From an uncultured Draconibacterium sp. (GTDB taxonomy: Bacteria; Bacteroidota; Bacteroidia; Bacteroidales; Prolixibacteraceae): a DNA stretch of 64,000 bases. Position 1 is the first letter of the stretch, and each line of letters begins with the position of its first letter. A program made the position numbers and the translations under genes. This document shows positions 39,005 through 47,334 of the stretch, piece after piece. The notes under the pieces are model-generated. The model worked only from the letters and a program-made list of their open reading frames with translations, had not been told where the DNA came from and did no database searches. Where the stretch lies: positions 26,001 to 90,000 of the forward strand of contig NZ_OY781464.1 of the NCBI RefSeq assembly GCF_963676735.1, read 5' to 3'.

Positions 39005-40393
39005 TTATTTCCATCCGCCGCCTAATGCGCGATACAAGGAAACCACTGCATTCAATTGCTGAACCTGGTCGTTAACATCGCTCAATTGTGCATTCAACAA
39101 ACTTTGCTGTGCATTTAAAACTTCGGTGTAAGTTGCCGAGCCGTAAACCAGTAATTCTTTAGTATAATCTACCGATTTTTCCAGCGCATCCAATTGTTTG
39201 TTACGCAGCTCTATCTTTTGCAACGAGGCATCGTACATGCTAAGTGCATCGTTTACTTCTGCTCCTGCATTCAGTAATGTGTTTTTAAAGTTTAGCAGCG
39301 CTTCTTCCTGTTGAGCTTTTGCAACTTCTAAACGAGTTTTGTTGGCCCGTTTGTTAAAAATTGGCTGAACCAAACCACCCACAACATTGGCTGCAAACGA
39401 TGCCGGATCAAACAGATCCCCAAACTCCAACGACTCTAATCCGGCACTTGCAGTAAGTGTAACCGATGGGTAAAAGTAGGCTTTGGCACTGTTGGTTATG
39501 TGGTAGGCACTAATAACGCTGTATTCGGCCTGCATTACATCCGGGCGATTATCCAAAAGTTCGGCCGGAACACCCACTTCCAACAATTCATGTGCTTGCT
39601 GATTTTCCAGTTTTCCGCGCTCCACTTTGCCCGGAGTTCTGCCCAAAAGAATACAAAGTGTATTTTCGTTTTCTCTTATTTGCTGTTCAATATCCGGGAT
39701 GGTAACTTCTGCCGCGTATCGTGCCGCTTCACTTTGCACCACTGCAGCACCGGTTACGCTGCCACTTTCTTTTAATGCTTTCATGGTTTCAACCAGTTCG
39801 GCACTGTTTTGTACTGTGGCTTTTGTAATCTCAAGGTTGGCATCCAATGCCAGCAAACTGTAATAAACCGAAGCAATGTTGGCAACAAGGCGTGTTTGCA
39901 CTGCTTTGTGTGCCGCATCGGTAGCCAGGTAATTGGCGTAAGCCGATTTTTTTGCGTTGCTCAGTTTTCCCCAAAAGTCGATTTCCCAGCTACTTTGCAA
40001 TGTTATTTGCGAAGCATTATAATGATCGGGACCATTCGGACTGGTGGATTCTGAGTTTTTAACGTAAGTATGTCCGGCCTGCCCTGATAACGACGGTGCC
40101 AGTGCAGCTTTGCTCTGCAAGAAATTCGACTCGGCAGCAACAACACGCTGAACGGCGGCCTGTAAGTCAAAGTTGTTTCTTAATCCTTCGGCAATTAAAC
40201 TGTCCAGAATTGGATCGTTAAAAAGGTTTTGCCAGCTTTCGTTTGCCAGGTTGCTTTCCGCAGTTTCTGCGCCTCCGTATAATCCGTCGGTAAAATCCTG
40301 GCTACGCTGGTATTGATTGGTTGTACTACACGAGATAACCAATACCGAAACAACGGCAATAAGCAGTATATTTTTTATTGAATTTGTCTTCAT
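39005..40393 (-). CDS. Outer-membrane efflux lipoprotein, TolC/NodT type
   Basis: 462 residues with a lipoprotein signal ('LIAVVSVLVISCSTTNQ') and two OEP repeats of long helices ('LNANFDLQAAVQRVVAAES'-type N-terminal half, with 'VGVPAELLDNRPDVMQAEY' and 'LNAQQSLLNAQLSDVNDQV' in the second). It forms the outer-membrane channel of the tripartite pump encoded just upstream, with a 20-bp gap to the RND gene. Confidence 0.92.
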   Translation of the reverse strand: MKTNSIKNILLIAVVSVLVISCSTTNQYQRSQDFTDGLYGGAETAESNLANESWQNLFNDPILDSLIAEGLRNNFDLQAAVQRVVAAESNFLQSKAALAPSLSGQAGHTYVKNSESTSPNGPDHYNASQITLQSSWEIDFWGKLSNAKKSAYANYLATDAAHKAVQTRLVANIASVYYSLLALDANLEITKATVQNSAELVETMKALKESGSVTGAAVVQSEAARYAAEVTIPDIEQQIRENENTLCILLGRTPGKVERGKLENQQAHELLEVGVPAELLDNRPDVMQAEYSVISAYHITNSAKAYFYPSVTLTASAGLESLEFGDLFDPASFAANVVGGLVQPIFNKRANKTRLEVAKAQQEEALLNFKNTLLNAGAEVNDALSMYDASLQKIELRNKQLDALEKSVDYTKELLVYGSATYTEVLNAQQSLLNAQLSDVNDQVQQLNAVVSLYRALGGGWK

Positions 40394-40413
40394 ATCTAAT
40401 CTTTTCTATCGGA

Positions 40414-43400
40414 TTAACCCAAACTATTCATTTCTGAAATCTCTTGTTCTTCCTTCGGTTTCTTCACTTTTTCTTCTAAAATCTGGAAAACCACGAACAT
40501 GGCCGGAATAACCAAAATTCCAATTAAAGTACCGATAAGCATTCCACCAACAGCACCGGCACCAATAGAGCGGTTTCCGTTGGCACCAACTCCTGTTCCG
40601 ATAACCAGCGGAATCAATCCAACAATGAATGCAAATGATGTCATCAAAATAGGGCGAAGTCGCGCAGTGGCACCTTCAACGGCAGCCTCGATAATCGACA
40701 TGCCGGAATCTCGTCGCTGTCGGGCAAACTCAACAATAAGAATGGCATTCTTTGCCAAAAGCCCGATAAGCATTACCAGCGAAATTTGCAGGTAAATGTT
40801 GTTTTCAACACCCAAAATGCGGGCAAAAACAAATGATCCGGCAATACCAATTGGCAACGAAACAATAATTGATAATGGCAGGATGTAACTTTCATACTGG
40901 GCAGCCAGCAGGAAGTACACAAAAATCAAACTCAAAATAAAGATGATAATGGTTTGATTACCTGCATTGATTTCTTCGCGGGTAAGACCCGAGAATTCAT
41001 AATCATATCCGGTTGGCAACATTTCGGCAGCTACCTCGCGCACGGCGTCAATTGCATCTCCCGAGCTATAACCCGGATTTGGGTTTCCGTTTACCGAAAT
41101 AGCGGTGTACATATTAAAACGGTTAATGGTTTCAGGACCATAAACACGTGTTAATGTAATAAATTCTGAAATTGGCGCCATTTCTCCGTTACCGGTGCGT
41201 ATTTTAATGCTGTTTAAATCTTCTGGATTTCCGCGGTACTGCGCTTCCGATTGTACCATAACCCGGTATTGTTTTCCAAAGCGGTTAAAATCTGAAGCAT
41301 AATATCCACCAATGTAACCTTGCATGGCTGATAGCACTGAGCTTACCTGTAAGCCCGAACGCATACAGCGGGCAGCGTCAACATCAATGCGGTATTGCGG
41401 AAAGTTGGTGTTAAAGGCTGTACGTGCATATTGTATTTCCGGCCGTTGATTTAAAGCACCCAGAAAATTGTTGGTAACAGTTTCAAATTCTTTAATATCG
41501 CCACCGGTTTTGTCTTCCATTTGTAATTCGAAACCTCCGGTAACACTAAATCCCGGAACCATTGGTGGCGAGAAAATGATAATACGAGCACCTTTTATTT
41601 GCGAAGTAAGCATGTACAGTTTTTGTACAATACTATTCAAATCCTGTCCTTCTCCTTTTCGCTCGTCAAATGGTTTTAGTCCTGCAATTACCATTGCATA
41701 CGGACTTCCTTGTCCACCCATAAACGAGAAACCTGTAATAGCTGTTCTTCCGTTAATCTCGGGCACGGTTGCCAGTATGGCATCAACTTGTTTTGTTACT
41801 TCGGCAGTTCTTTCTGATGACGAAGCCGGTGGCATGGCAATATCAACAAACATACGTCCTGTATCTTCTGCAGGAACAAAACCTGTTGAGGTTGTTTTCA
41901 TGAGGTAGCCCAGCAGTCCAACAAAAATTACGATCATTCCGGCAGCCAGCCATTTTTTATTGATAAAGAAGTGCGTGACCTTCTTATATTTTCCGGTCAT
42001 GGTTTCAAAGGCAGTATTGAAAGCCGTATAAAAACGTTTCATAATGCCTTTTTGAGCTTTCACCTCTTCGCTGTGTGGCTTAAGGAATAAGGCACAAAGT
42101 GCCGGACTTAAAGTAAGTGCGTTAACTGCAGAAAGAATAATTGCCACCGTTAGTGTTATACCAAACTGACGGTAGAAAACACCGGTGGTTCCTGTAATAA
42201 AAGTAACCGGAATAAACACCGCTGCCATAACAAGCGTAATGGAAATAATGGCTGTTGAAATTTCGCTCATAGCCGAAACTGCGGCCGATTTTGCATTTTT
42301 GGCACCGCCGTCGAGCTTGGCATGCACCGCTTCAACCACCACAATAGCATCGTCAACCACAATACCAATGGCCAGTACCAATGCAAACAAAGTAAGCAGG
42401 TTAATGGTGAATCCGAACAAATTCAGGAAAAAGAAAGTACCGATAATGGATACCGGAACAGCAATTGCCGGAATAAGTGTAGCCCTGAAATTTTGCAGGA
42501 ATACAAATACAACGATAAATACCAGGATAAACGCTTCGAGCAGTGTGTGTAACACTTTTTCGATCGAAGCATCGAGGAATTCGTTGGTGTTCATCAGTTC
42601 GATATAATCAACTCCCGGAGGAAATGATTTTGATGCTTCTTCCAGCGTTTCTTCAATTTCAAGAATTACTTCACGGGCATTCGATCCGGCCGATTGAAAA
42701 ATTGCCATACTAATACCCGGTTCACCCTGGGTTTGTGTCATGGCTGTGTAATCCATCGATCCCAATTCAACGCGGGATACATCTCCAAGTCTCAGGATAT
42801 TTCCTTCTTCGTCTGATTTTATTACAATGTTTTCAAACTCTTCTGGCTGTGTAAGTTTACCACGATAACGAATTACGTATTCAAAACTTTGGTCGTTTTC
42901 GCTTCCAAAACGTCCCGGTGCGGCTTCAAGGTTTTGTGCATTAAGCGCTGCAACTACATCTGATGGCATTAAGTTGTAGTTCGACATAATATCCGGCTTC
43001 AGCCAAATACGCATCGAATAGTCTTTTCGTCCGAATACCATCGCCTCGCCAACACCATTAATACGTTGCACCTGTGGCAGCAAGTTAATTTTCGAATAGT
43101 TTTGCAGGAAAGTTTCATCGTATCTACCGTCTTTACTGTACAGCGAAAATACCATTAGCATGTTGTTCTGGCGCTTGGCAGTAAGAACTCCTGAACGTGT
43201 AACTTCGGCCGGCAAAAGAGCGTTGGCACGTGCTACCCTGTTCTGAACGTTTACTGCTGCCATATCCGGATCGGTTCCTTGTTTAAAGTACACCTGTATG
43301 GTTGCTGACCCGTTGTTACTTGCTGTAGAGCTCATGTAAATCATGTCCTCCACACCGTTAATCTGCTCTTCAAGCGGAATAACAACACTGTTTAAAACCG

Positions 43401-43566
43401 TTTGTGCATCGGCACCGGTATAGTTGGCCGATACCCGAATGGTTGGCGGAGCAATATCAGGATATTGCTCGATGGGTAATGTGGTAATTCCCAAAACTCC
43501 GAGAATCACCAATATGATTGAAATAACCGTTGATAAAACCGGTCTTTCTATAAATTTTCTAAACAT
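40414..43566 (-). CDS. RND efflux transporter, HAE1 (AcrB/MexB) family
   Basis: 1050 residues, the standard length, with 12 membrane helices and two large periplasmic loops. N-terminus 'MFRKFIERPVLSTVISI'; the proton-relay Asp pair is in 'AIGIVVDDAIVVVEAV' in TM4; 'LVMLIGLLAKNAILIVEFA' in TM10. It exports hydrophobic compounds by proton antiport. Second structural gene of the efflux operon under the MarR-type regulator. Confidence 0.96.
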   Translation of the reverse strand: MFRKFIERPVLSTVISIILVILGVLGITTLPIEQYPDIAPPTIRVSANYTGADAQTVLNSVVIPLEEQINGVEDMIYMSSTASNNGSATIQVYFKQGTDPDMAAVNVQNRVARANALLPAEVTRSGVLTAKRQNNMLMVFSLYSKDGRYDETFLQNYSKINLLPQVQRINGVGEAMVFGRKDYSMRIWLKPDIMSNYNLMPSDVVAALNAQNLEAAPGRFGSENDQSFEYVIRYRGKLTQPEEFENIVIKSDEEGNILRLGDVSRVELGSMDYTAMTQTQGEPGISMAIFQSAGSNAREVILEIEETLEEASKSFPPGVDYIELMNTNEFLDASIEKVLHTLLEAFILVFIVVFVFLQNFRATLIPAIAVPVSIIGTFFFLNLFGFTINLLTLFALVLAIGIVVDDAIVVVEAVHAKLDGGAKNAKSAAVSAMSEISTAIISITLVMAAVFIPVTFITGTTGVFYRQFGITLTVAIILSAVNALTLSPALCALFLKPHSEEVKAQKGIMKRFYTAFNTAFETMTGKYKKVTHFFINKKWLAAGMIVIFVGLLGYLMKTTSTGFVPAEDTGRMFVDIAMPPASSSERTAEVTKQVDAILATVPEINGRTAITGFSFMGGQGSPYAMVIAGLKPFDERKGEGQDLNSIVQKLYMLTSQIKGARIIIFSPPMVPGFSVTGGFELQMEDKTGGDIKEFETVTNNFLGALNQRPEIQYARTAFNTNFPQYRIDVDAARCMRSGLQVSSVLSAMQGYIGGYYASDFNRFGKQYRVMVQSEAQYRGNPEDLNSIKIRTGNGEMAPISEFITLTRVYGPETINRFNMYTAISVNGNPNPGYSSGDAIDAVREVAAEMLPTGYDYEFSGLTREEINAGNQTIIIFILSLIFVYFLLAAQYESYILPLSIIVSLPIGIAGSFVFARILGVENNIYLQISLVMLIGLLAKNAILIVEFARQRRDSGMSIIEAAVEGATARLRPILMTSFAFIVGLIPLVIGTGVGANGNRSIGAGAVGGMLIGTLIGILVIPAMFVVFQILEEKVKKPKEEQEISEMNSLG

Positions 43567-43586
43567 ATTACTTGGCTCTTATATAA

Positions 43587-44762
43587 TTAATTGTGTGAAG
43601 GTTGATTGTTTTCAGCAACCGCTTGTTGTCCGGCTAATTTGGGTTTAATTTCAATACCGTCACGAAGGGTGTTTATTCCTTCAACAACAATTTTGTCACC
43701 CGCTTTTATTCCTGAAGTAACAACAAAAACGTCTTTCAAATCTCCTGCAATTACCTGAATCTCGGTATTCACAACTTTGTTATCGCTGTTGGCTACGTAC
43801 ACAAAATGTTTCCCCTGAATTTCGTAACTGGCAGGTTGCGGAACCAGCAAAACATCTTTGTGGTATTCGGGTAAACGAATATTCCCGCTTCCGCCCGATC
43901 GCAAATTACCTTCGGCATTCGGGAATGACGCACGCATATTAATAGCACCTGTTTGCGGATCAACAATTCCGCTGGCAATTTCAATTTTACCTTTTTGCGG
44001 ATAAATTGATTGATCGGGAAGAATCAGGTCAACCTCAGGCAGGTTCGCCAGTTTTTCGGAGGTGGTATTTCCTTCCAGGCTTTTAGTGAGCTGCAAAAAT
44101 GCTTTTTCGTTGATCGAGAAATAAGCGCGCATGGTTGAAGTATTCGAAACGGTTGTAAGCGGCTGCGCAACCGAGCTGCTTACCAAACTTCCTACCCGGT
44201 ATGGGAAGGTCCCGATAAATCCGTTTGTTGGGCTGCTGATCATTGTATACTCTAAATTGGCTTTTGCATTTGCTAAATTGGCGTTGGCTTGTGCCAGTTG
44301 CGCCTCAGCACTTTGCAATGACGTATTAACTGATTCCAGCTGAAACTCGCTGACAATGTCTTTTTCTACCAACGGTTTTGTTTTTTCCAATTCAATTTTT
44401 GCCGTGGCCACTTGCGATTCTGCAACTTTAACCTGAGCTTCGGCCGAACGCACCTGGGCACGAATATCGTTGGCATTTATTTGAAAAAGAAGCTGGCCTT
44501 TTTTTACATAGTCGCCTTCGTCAACAAAAATTTTCTCGATATAACCTGCAACTCTTGGGCGAATTTCAACCGTTTGCTCGCCTTCCAGAGTGGCTGGAAA
44601 ATCTTTGTAGAGTGTAATGATTTGCGGCGTAATTTCCTGTACCATGTACTCGCCAACCTGTCCGCCCATCATCGGGTTGCTCCCTTGCTGATTTGAGCAG
44701 GCTGAGAAAATAAATAGAATGGCAAGAATGGCCATACTTGTGAATTGCTTAATTGTTTTCAT
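43587..44762 (-). CDS. RND efflux periplasmic adaptor (membrane fusion protein)
   Basis: 391 residues, lipoprotein ('AILAILFIFSACSNQQG'), with the biotinyl-lipoyl hairpin ('VEIRPRVAGYIEKIFVDEGD', 'AQLAQANANLANAKANLEYT'), beta-barrel and membrane-proximal domains ('VVTSGIKAGDKIVVEGI'). It joins the RND pump to the TolC-like channel. It lies 21 bp upstream of the RND gene and 34 bp after the MarR gene. Confidence 0.94.
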   Translation of the reverse strand: MKTIKQFTSMAILAILFIFSACSNQQGSNPMMGGQVGEYMVQEITPQIITLYKDFPATLEGEQTVEIRPRVAGYIEKIFVDEGDYVKKGQLLFQINANDIRAQVRSAEAQVKVAESQVATAKIELEKTKPLVEKDIVSEFQLESVNTSLQSAEAQLAQANANLANAKANLEYTMISSPTNGFIGTFPYRVGSLVSSSVAQPLTTVSNTSTMRAYFSINEKAFLQLTKSLEGNTTSEKLANLPEVDLILPDQSIYPQKGKIEIASGIVDPQTGAINMRASFPNAEGNLRSGGSGNIRLPEYHKDVLLVPQPASYEIQGKHFVYVANSDNKVVNTEIQVIAGDLKDVFVVTSGIKAGDKIVVEGINTLRDGIEIKPKLAGQQAVAENNQPSHN

Positions 44763-44796
44763 GTGTGTAATTATTGTTCTGTTATTATTTAATTGC

Positions 44797-45249
44797 TTAT
44801 TGACAGCACGACAGGCATTCTTTAAAGCCCGTGTTTTGCTGGATTTTAGAAATCACATTTTCAAAATGAGTAAGTTCTTCCTGAGAAATACCATCCAAAA
44901 GCTCTGACGAAACTTCAACCGATTTGGTTTTCATTAACTCAAACATATCAAGGCCTTGTTTTGTAAGCTTAAGATTTTTCTTTCGTTTGTCAACCTCGTC
45001 TTGTGTCCGCTCAACATAACCCAAATCAATAAGAGTGTTGATTTGCCGTGCAACAATCGATTTATCGCGTAAAAAATGATTGGCTAAATCTTGTTGTGTC
45101 GATGCTGAGTTTTCTTTTATATAGTGGAGCACAACAAACTGGTCCAGGGTAAGATCTAAATTGTTTTCCTTAAACTTTGCCATTAACTTGAAGCGTACCA
45201 ATTTCATGGTTTGCCCAAGCAAATACGTCAATGGTTCTTGTGTTCTCAT
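44797..45249 (-). CDS. MarR-family transcriptional regulator
   Basis: 150 residues from ATG 45249, which has CAGGAAAAG just upstream; a TTG eight codons earlier is less likely. Winged-helix core: 'LDQFVVLHYIKENSASTQQ', 'ANHFLRDKSIVARQINTL' and the wing 'RTQDEVDKRKKNLKLT'. The C-terminus ends 'ECLSCC', a CxxCC cluster that could sense redox or metal. First gene of the efflux operon and probably its autorepressor. Confidence 0.9.
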   Translation of the reverse strand: MRTQEPLTYLLGQTMKLVRFKLMAKFKENNLDLTLDQFVVLHYIKENSASTQQDLANHFLRDKSIVARQINTLIDLGYVERTQDEVDKRKKNLKLTKQGLDMFELMKTKSVEVSSELLDGISQEELTHFENVISKIQQNTGFKECLSCCQ

Positions 45250-45286
45250 AACTTTTCCTGTTTCTGCGTGCAAAGCTATGATAAAA

Positions 45287-45318
45287 TAGTTGCAAAAGTC
45301 AACTAATTTACTGTAAAT
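45287..45318. promoter_or_regulatory. Putative MarR operator: two adjacent palindromes
   Basis: TAGTTG-N7-CAACTA (45287-45305), a 19-bp near-perfect palindrome of MarR-box size, is immediately followed by ATTTACTGTAAAT (45306-45318). Both lie 38-69 bp before the MarR start codon, where an autoregulatory operator is expected. Confidence 0.6.
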
Positions 45319-45452
45319 ATTTATTAAATTTTTTAAAATGATTTGTAATGGGTTGAAAAATAGCAGCTTGAATGGCTTTGCTATTGTTAGCTAAATTTGA
45401 ACAGGTAGCTTTTCTAAGTTCATAACAAACGAAAAAGACAGTAGTTGAGTTT

Positions 45453-45470
45453 TCCTACTTAAATGTAGGT
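45453..45470. promoter_or_regulatory. Distal nifH-upstream palindrome, CCTAC-N6-GTAGG
   Basis: CCTAC (45454-45458), TTAAAT, GTAGG (45465-45469). It shares arms and spacer length with the palindrome exactly 100 bp downstream and lies 231 bp before the -24 GG of the nifH promoter. Candidate activator site; classical NifA sites are TGT-N10-ACA, which this is not. Confidence 0.55.
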
Positions 45471-45552
45471 TATCTCAATGTTAACATCTGTAATGCCCTT
45501 TAAACATGGGCTTCTTAAAATTTTCCACCTTAATGTTCAGCAAACAGTATCG

Positions 45553-45570
45553 TCCTACAAATATGTAGGA
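45553..45570. promoter_or_regulatory. Proximal nifH-upstream palindrome, TCCTACA-AATA-TGTAGGA
   Basis: A perfect 7-bp inverted repeat with a 4-bp centre, 115 bp upstream of the -24 element, which is a normal enhancer distance for sigma-54 promoters. Same core as the distal site. Confidence 0.6.
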
Positions 45571-45682
45571 TTGTTTTGGTGGTTTACATTCAAAAAATAA
45601 AAGTTTGAAAAATTTTTATCGACAGTATATCAGTTAGTTATTTATGATTTGACGGAGCAAAACATGTTGTCGAGCATGTTTT

Positions 45683-45700
45683 TTGGCACAACTATGGCAC
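45683..45700 (+). promoter_or_regulatory. Sigma-54 (-24/-12) promoter of the nif operon
   Basis: TTGGCACAACTATGGCAC: TGGCAC for the -24 element (GG at 45685-45686) and TGGCA for the -12 element (GC at 45697-45698), with the required 12-bp GG-to-GC distance. The nifH ATG is at 45741, leaving a leader of about 30 nt. The consensus is TGGCAC-N5-TTGCA, so one -12 base differs. Confidence 0.85.
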
Positions 45701-45740
45701 TTAAGAAACCAAACGATTTAAACTAAAAAATACAAGAATC

Positions 45741-46565
45741 ATGAGAAAGATTGCAATTTATGGAAAGGGTGGAATTGGTAAATCAACCACAACCCAAAAT
45801 ACTGTAGCAGGATTAGTTGAAGCAGGTAAAAATGTAAAAGTAGTGGGTTGCGACCCTAAAGCCGACTCAACCCGATTATTACTGGGTGGTTTGGCACAGA
45901 AAACAGTTTTGGATACACTTCGCGAAGAAGGTGAAGATGTAGAGTTGGAAGACATTGTAAAAGTAGGATACGGCGGTGTTCGTTGTGTTGAGTCGGGTGG
46001 TCCTGAGCCAGGTGTAGGATGTGCCGGTCGTGGTATTATTACTTCTATTAACTTGTTGGAGCAATTAGGTGCATGGGACGAAAGCTTCAATATCGATTAT
46101 ACATTCTACGATGTACTTGGTGATGTTGTTTGTGGTGGTTTTGCAATGCCTATCCGCGAAGGTAAAGCCCAGGAAATTTACATTGTTGTATCGGGTGAGA
46201 TGATGGCGATGTATGCTGCCAACAACATCTGCAAGGGTATTAAAAAATACGCACAAGCCGGTGGTGTTCGTTTGGGCGGTTTAATCTGTAACTCGCGTAA
46301 GGTAGATAACGAAGCGCAAATGATTGAAGAGTTAGCCAAACGTTTGGGTACTCAAATGATTCACTTTGTGCCTCGCGATAACATGGTTCAACGTGCAGAG
46401 ATTAACCGTAAAACAGTTATCGAGTACGATCCGGAACATCCACAAGCCGACGAGTACCGCGCATTGGCAAAAGCAATCGACGAAAACGAGTTGTTCGTTA
46501 TTCCTGAACCACTTGAGATTGATGAATTAGAAAAATTGTTGATCGAGTTTGGTATTGCCAGCTAA
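45741..46565 (+). CDS. nifH: Nitrogenase iron protein (dinitrogenase reductase)
   Basis: 274 residues. P-loop 'GKGGIGKS' (residues 8-15), the 4Fe-4S ligands Cys94 ('GVGCAGRGI') and Cys131 ('DVVCGGFAMP'), and Arg97, the position ADP-ribosylated by DraT in other diazotrophs; no draT/draG is in the window. The homodimer hydrolyses ATP and passes electrons to NifDK. First gene of the cluster, 41 bp after the -12 element. The following nifI1/nifI2 genes place the cluster with anaerobe/archaeal-type nif operons. Confidence 0.98.
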   Translation: MRKIAIYGKGGIGKSTTTQNTVAGLVEAGKNVKVVGCDPKADSTRLLLGGLAQKTVLDTLREEGEDVELEDIVKVGYGGVRCVESGGPEPGVGCAGRGIITSINLLEQLGAWDESFNIDYTFYDVLGDVVCGGFAMPIREGKAQEIYIVVSGEMMAMYAANNICKGIKKYAQAGGVRLGGLICNSRKVDNEAQMIEELAKRLGTQMIHFVPRDNMVQRAEINRKTVIEYDPEHPQADEYRALAKAIDENELFVIPEPLEIDELEKLLIEFGIAS

Positions 46566-46598
46566 TCAGAGTATAAACCCATTAAAGATTTAGTAGTT

Positions 46599-46925
46599 AT
46601 GTTAATGATAAGAGCAATTGTACGCCCCGAGAAATCAAGTAAAGTATTAAAAGCCCTGTTTGAAGCAGGATACATCGCAGTAACAAAAATTCCTGTGGTG
46701 GGGCGTGGTAAACAACGGGGTATTAAAATCGGGGATGTTACTTATGACGAACTTCCGAAGGAGATGTTGATTATGGTGATTAAAGATGAAGATAAAGATT
46801 TCGCAATTAACACCATTATGGAAGCAGCTCGTACCGAACCGAAAGGTGCATTTGGAGATGGAAAAATATTTGTTACTGCAGTAGATGAGGCATACACTAT
46901 AAGCCGCGGAACAAAAGAATTATAA
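46599..46925 (+). CDS. nifI1: Nitrogenase post-translational regulator NifI1 (GlnB-like)
   Basis: 108 residues of PII fold: start 'MLMIRAIVRPEKSSKVLKAL', T-loop region 'VVGRGKQRGIKIGDVTYDEL', C-terminal 'GDGKIFVTAVDEAYTISRG'. In methanogens NifI1 and NifI2 form a complex that blocks NifDK after ammonium addition and is relieved by 2-oxoglutarate. Position between nifH and nifD, 33 bp after nifH, is diagnostic. No uridylylation Tyr motif is evident. Confidence 0.95.
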   Translation: MLMIRAIVRPEKSSKVLKALFEAGYIAVTKIPVVGRGKQRGIKIGDVTYDELPKEMLIMVIKDEDKDFAINTIMEAARTEPKGAFGDGKIFVTAVDEAYTISRGTKEL

Positions 46926-46943
46926 TCCTAAAATCAGACAATT

Positions 46944-47318
46944 ATGAAGATGGTATTAGCGATTATCCGAATTGATAAAATGAATGCAACCAAAAGGGCT
47001 CTTACTGCAGCCGGCATTACATCGATGACGGCCACCGGAAAAGTTTTCGGACGTGGTAAAGGTGCCTGGGATGCACAGGTAATGGAAGGTGCCAAGCAAG
47101 ATATGCCTGAAGCACTTACCCATCTGGGAAAAGAACCAAGGCTGAGACCTCAGCGTGTACTTAATATTGCGGTATCCGACCACAATGTTCAGTTAACAGT
47201 AGATACAATTATCGAAGTTAATCAGACACCCGCACCCGGCGACGGAAAAATCTTTGTGCTTCCGTTAGATGATACATACCGGGTTCGTACAGGTGAAACA
47301 GGGACGACAATCCTTTAA
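46944..47318 (+). CDS. nifI2: Nitrogenase post-translational regulator NifI2 (GlnB-like)
   Basis: 124 residues of PII fold: 'MKMVLAIIRIDKMNATKRAL', a longer T-loop ('GRGKGAWDAQVMEGAKQDMP') and 'PGDGKIFVLPLDDTYRVRTG'. It is the partner of NifI1 in ammonium switch-off. It follows after 18 bp and precedes nifD by 16 bp. Confidence 0.95.
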   Translation: MKMVLAIIRIDKMNATKRALTAAGITSMTATGKVFGRGKGAWDAQVMEGAKQDMPEALTHLGKEPRLRPQRVLNIAVSDHNVQLTVDTIIEVNQTPAPGDGKIFVLPLDDTYRVRTGETGTTIL

Positions 47319-47334
47319 TTAAAAAGACAAAATT

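Noticed and set aside
45430..45680. Classical NifA sites (TGT-N10-ACA) upstream of nifH
   Set aside because: Reading both strands I found no full match; only the CCTAC palindromes stand out.
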